DNA from: Leifsonia sp. ALI-44-B
GTDB lineage: Bacteria; Actinomycetota; Actinomycetes; Actinomycetales; Microbacteriaceae
Direction of reading: 5' to 3'
Length of the DNA stretch: 64,000 nucleotides
Assembly (NCBI RefSeq): GCF_001984125.1
Contig: NZ_MTQL01000007.1
Span: 1,550,001-1,614,000 of the forward strand
Both the position numbers and the translations under genes were made by a program. How positions within the stretch are numbered: position 1 is the stretch's first letter; every line of letters starts with the position of its first letter. Under the pieces are notes generated by a model that saw only the letters and a list, made by a program, of their open reading frames with translations, had not been told where the DNA came from and made no database searches. Below, piece after piece: positions 61,248 through 64,000 of the stretch.

Positions 61248-63119
61248 ATGCGACCACAGCACGACACCCACTCATCCTCGGCACGAACGAACGAGGTTCA
61301 CTCAGACGAAACCGAGGCCGCGACGAAACGACCCCTCACAACTGCCGCCACCGGGGTCCCGGCGGCGACCGACCCTGTGGCGGCGACCAACCCCGCGGGC
61401 GTGCCCGACACTGCGAGCGTGACCGGAACATCAGCTCTCGTCGACTACCTCAAGGTCAGTCACATCGACCGGCGCTTCGGCGACCGCCGGGTGCTCGCCG
61501 ACGTCTCGTTCGCCGTTGCAGCGGGCAACCGCACGGGCCTCGTCGGCGAGAACGGTTCGGGAAAATCGACCCTGCTCGGCATCATCGCGGGCGAGGCAGA
61601 AGCGGATGCGGGAGACATCCTGCGCCCCGTTCGCACCGGCTACCTGCCGCAAGAGGTCCGGTACGAACGCGGCGAGAGCGTCGGGGCCCTGCTCGAACGC
61701 GCGCTCGCCGAGGTGCGCGGTCTTGAACGCGAGCTCGAGGAAGCGGCGGCGGCGCTGGGCGAGGGCACCGAGGCATCCGCCCGCCGTTTCGATCGAGCGT
61801 TGACGGCGGCCGAACGCGCGGATGTCTGGTCGGCCGACGCGCGTCTCGCCGAGGCCGTGCAGGCGCTCGGGGTCGACTCGATTCCGCGGCACCGCTCGCT
61901 CGACGACGTCTCGGGCGGCCAACGCTCGCGCCTGGCCCTGGCGGCTGTGCTGACCTCGCGGCCGACGGCCCTGCTGCTCGACGAGCCGACGAACCATCTC
62001 GACGACGAAGCCGCGGCGTTCCTCACGCGCGTGCTGCACGGATGGTCGGGGCCCGTGCTCTTCGCGAGTCACGATCGTGCCTTCCTCGACGAGGCCGCGA
62101 CGACACTGGTCGATCTCGACCTGCGCGATTCGGCTGACGGGGTGACCCAGTTCGGGGGCGGTTTCTCGGAGTATCTCTCGGAGAAGCGGTTGGCCAGGGA
62201 GCGCTGGGAGCGCCGCTTCGCCGACGAGCAGGACGAGCTCAACCGGTTGCGCGGCGAGGCGCAGGAGACGGCCCGCGCGGTCTCGCACAACGCCCCGATC
62301 TCGGACAACAACAAGATGGCGTTCGGGATGCGCGGCGACCGCGTGGTGCAACAGATCAGTCGCCGCATCCGCAACGCCGCCGGCCGGCTCGAACGCCTCG
62401 AGGCCGAGCAGGTGCGCAAACCGCCGGCGCCGCTGACATTCCAAGGAATCCCGGCGGGCACGACGGTGTCGGCGAACGAGGGGGCGCTGGTCGGCCTGCG
62501 CGACGTGGAGGTGCCCGGGCGTCTCTCGCTTGAACGGCTGACCGTCGCGCCGCGCACGCGCCTGCTCATCACGGGCGCCAACGGCTCGGGCAAGTCCACC
62601 GCGCTCGCCGTCCTCGCCGGGCGTCTGCCGCTGACATCCGCGCATGCCCGTTCGGATGCGGGGGCCACAGGCTCGCAGGCGAACGGGCCCGCTCATGACG
62701 CCGATCCTGCCGGCCGGGGCATCCGGCGCCAGCGCCCGGGCCTGCGCGTCGGCCTGCTCGAACAAGACGTGCGATTCCCCGATGCGAATGCCTCGCCACG
62801 CCGTCTCTACGAACGCACGCTGGGCGAGCAACGCGCCGAGCGCACGCCCCTCGTCTCGCTCGGCCTCGTGGCGCCGCGCGACCTCGACCGACCCGTCGGC
62901 GTGCTCTCGGTGGGGCAGCAACGACGCCTGGCGCTGGCGCTCATCATCGCGCGGCCGCCGCACCTCTTCCTGCTCGACGAACCCACCAACCACCTGTCGC
63001 TCGCGCTCGCGACAGAGCTCGAGGAAGCGCTCGACTCCTACCCGGGCGCCGTGGTGCTGGCGAGCCACGACCGGTGGCTGCGGCGGCGCTGGGAGGGGCA
63101 GGTGCTGTCGCTCGTCTGA
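61248..63119 (+). CDS. ABC-F family ATPase, antibiotic-resistance (ribosome protection) type
   Basis: Family role: soluble twin-ATPase protein that binds the ribosome E site and, in resistance members, displaces macrolides, lincosamides, pleuromutilins or streptogramins. The 623-residue protein has a disordered Thr/Ala-rich N-terminus (about 63 residues), ATPase 1 with Walker A GENGSGKST near residue 105, signature SGGQRSRLALA near 224 and LLLDEPTNHLDDE near 242, a linker near 330-385 (RRFADEQDELNRLRGEA, NNKMAFGMRGDR), and ATPase 2 with GANGSGKST near 444, LSVGQQRRLALA near 551 (a Val in the signature) and LLDEPTNHLS. A Gly/Ala/Asp-rich insert splits ATPase 2 near 465-500. No membrane domain. 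The leader is unusually long. Confidence 0.92.
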   Translation: MRPQHDTHSSSARTNEVHSDETEAATKRPLTTAATGVPAATDPVAATNPAGVPDTASVTGTSALVDYLKVSHIDRRFGDRRVLADVSFAVAAGNRTGLVGENGSGKSTLLGIIAGEAEADAGDILRPVRTGYLPQEVRYERGESVGALLERALAEVRGLERELEEAAAALGEGTEASARRFDRALTAAERADVWSADARLAEAVQALGVDSIPRHRSLDDVSGGQRSRLALAAVLTSRPTALLLDEPTNHLDDEAAAFLTRVLHGWSGPVLFASHDRAFLDEAATTLVDLDLRDSADGVTQFGGGFSEYLSEKRLARERWERRFADEQDELNRLRGEAQETARAVSHNAPISDNNKMAFGMRGDRVVQQISRRIRNAAGRLERLEAEQVRKPPAPLTFQGIPAGTTVSANEGALVGLRDVEVPGRLSLERLTVAPRTRLLITGANGSGKSTALAVLAGRLPLTSAHARSDAGATGSQANGPAHDADPAGRGIRRQRPGLRVGLLEQDVRFPDANASPRRLYERTLGEQRAERTPLVSLGLVAPRDLDRPVGVLSVGQQRRLALALIIARPPHLFLLDEPTNHLSLALATELEEALDSYPGAVVLASHDRWLRRRWEGQVLSLV

Positions 63120-63337
63120 ACAGTGCAGTGCGCAGGCGCGCGGGCGATTTTCCCCAGCTGCTCATGTGAGCAGACCCGTGCACCACCCAATTGTTTCGGC
63201 CTAATATCCGGTGAGGAACTGCTTTGTAACGCTTCTGCGGCAAAGCCCGACCCGGCATCGTGGCCTCCGTAACATTGGGTAACGTATGCCCATATGGCTC
63301 CGAGAAATCTTCCGGAGCAGCATTCATGGAGGAAACC

Positions 63338-64000
63338 TTGACAATCACATTCCGTAAGGCAGCAGCGAGCTCCCTCGCCGGTGTCGGACTCGTGGCACTT
63401 CTGGCCGGCTGCGGATCAGCACCGTCGTCGGACAACACCTCCGGTGGTGCCGCCGCTTCCGACTTCCTGCCGTGCATCGTCTCCGACGCCGGTGGCTTCG
63501 ACGACAAGTCCTTCAACCAGTCCTCGTACGAGGGTCTGGTCGAGGCGGCCGACACCCTGGGCGTCGAGCCCAAGGACGTCCAGTCCGACAAGGAAGACGA
63601 CTACGCCCCGAACATCACCAACCTCGTCGACCAGGGCTGCAACCTGATCGTCACGGTCGGATTCGCCCTCGCCGACGCCACCAAGGCCGCCGCCGAAGAG
63701 AACACCGACGTCGACTTCGTCATGCTCGACGACAACTCGATCGACCTCGAGAACGTCAAGCCCGTCGTCTACGACACCGCCCAGGCCGCGTTCCTCGCCG
63801 GCTACACGGCCGCCGCCTACTCGAAGACCGGCGTCGTCGGCACCTTCGGTGGCATGCAGTTCCCGACCGTCACCATCTTCATGGACGGCTTCGCCGATGG
63901 CGTGAAGTACTTCAACGAGCAGAAGAGCAAGGACGTCAAGGTCGTCGGCTGGGATGTCGCGGGCCAGACCGGCTCCTTCACCGGTGGCTTCGAGGCCAAC
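63338..64000 (+). CDS. BMP-family (Med/PnrA-like) substrate-binding lipoprotein, N-terminal part
   Basis: Family role: lipid-anchored binding protein of a nucleoside ABC importer. The visible 221 residues start with a lipoprotein signal TITFRKAAASSLAGVGLVALLAGC, lipobox LAGC. The mature part begins with CIVSDAGGFDDKSFNQSSYEGL and continues with DYAPNITNLVDQGCNLIVTVGFAL, FVMLDDNSI, AAFLAGYTAAAYSKTGVVGTFGGMQFPTVTIFMDGFADG, the BMP signature. The TTG at 63338 is chosen because GGAGGAAA lies about 5 nt upstream; an in-frame ATG at 63326 lies before that site and is less likely. The gene runs off the window. Permease and ATPase genes would be expected downstream. Confidence 0.93.
   Translation, partial: MTITFRKAAASSLAGVGLVALLAGCGSAPSSDNTSGGAAASDFLPCIVSDAGGFDDKSFNQSSYEGLVEAADTLGVEPKDVQSDKEDDYAPNITNLVDQGCNLIVTVGFALADATKAAAEENTDVDFVMLDDNSIDLENVKPVVYDTAQAAFLAGYTAAAYSKTGVVGTFGGMQFPTVTIFMDGFADGVKYFNEQKSKDVKVVGWDVAGQTGSFTGGFEAN

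Noticed and set aside
61248-63119. Membrane ABC importer or exporter subunit
   Set aside because: Two ATPase domains on one chain without membrane segments, plus the linker between them, are the ABC-F pattern.

Overview
The window is high-GC DNA with GTG and TTG starts, frequent leaderless-type starts and many Gly/Ala/Asp-rich proteins. Together with gene content and order (acs, 6C RNA and tad genes near topA-tmk-holB; sdhCDAB next to a mannose-1-phosphate guanylyltransferase gene; an FHA/kinase/MoxR/DUF58/transglutaminase block) this points to an actinobacterium, most likely Microbacteriaceae. This is inference from gene families; there is no rRNA in the window. No transposase, integrase, prophage or CRISPR array was seen, so it reads as chromosomal backbone with a few lineage-specific islands.

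Layout. 1-3.4 kb: 5' end of a methylthioadenosine phosphorylase gene (minus), then an overlapping molybdenum cofactor operon moeA-moaC-mogA-moaE. 3.5-5.5 kb: acs (minus). 5.65-5.79 kb: the 6C small RNA. 6.0-9.3 kb: a compact Tad/Flp pilus-type operon. 9.4-16.3 kb: a small unknown gene (minus), then topA-tmk-holB and a secreted alpha/beta hydrolase. 16.4 kb: tRNA-Thr(CGT). 16.5-19.8 kb: a Gfo/Idh oxidoreductase, a PBP4-type DD-carboxypeptidase and a nicotinamidase. 19.8-23.4 kb: a RamB-type regulator divergent from GTP-dependent PEP carboxykinase. 23.5-28.3 kb (minus): an ABC exporter, two unknown exported proteins and an MHS-type MFS transporter. 28.6-32.4 kb (minus): the riboflavin operon ribD-ribE-ribBA-ribH behind an FMN riboswitch. 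32.4-37.9 kb: a SorC-type regulator divergent from glpD-glpF-glpK. 38-41.7 kb (minus): a small membrane protein, trpS, exonuclease III and a BrkB/YihY protein. 41.8-56.0 kb: a six-gene surface/signalling block (FHA protein, Ser/Thr kinase, 1996-residue Ig-like/FN3 protein, MoxR ATPase, DUF58 protein, transglutaminase-like protein). 56.1-59.7 kb (minus): sdhC-sdhD-sdhA-sdhB. 59.8-64 kb: manC-like gene, an ABC-F gene with a possible three-codon leader ORF, and the start of a BMP-family lipoprotein gene.

How the genes fit together. Acs, PEP carboxykinase with RamB, succinate dehydrogenase and the glycerol operon are the carbon-entry and gluconeogenic part. The Moco and riboflavin operons supply redox cofactors. 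The topA-tmk-holB run belongs to DNA metabolism. The most unusual region is 41.8-56.0 kb: an envelope-spanning system with a kinase, a phosphothreonine reader, a giant anchored beta-repeat protein and a MoxR/DUF58/transglutaminase module. The transglutaminase-like domain lacks the expected catalytic Cys and His, and no PP2C phosphatase is present. A second candidate novelty is the leader of the ABC-F gene, where a -10 element stands 7 nt before the ORF ATG-AAG-TTG-TAA.
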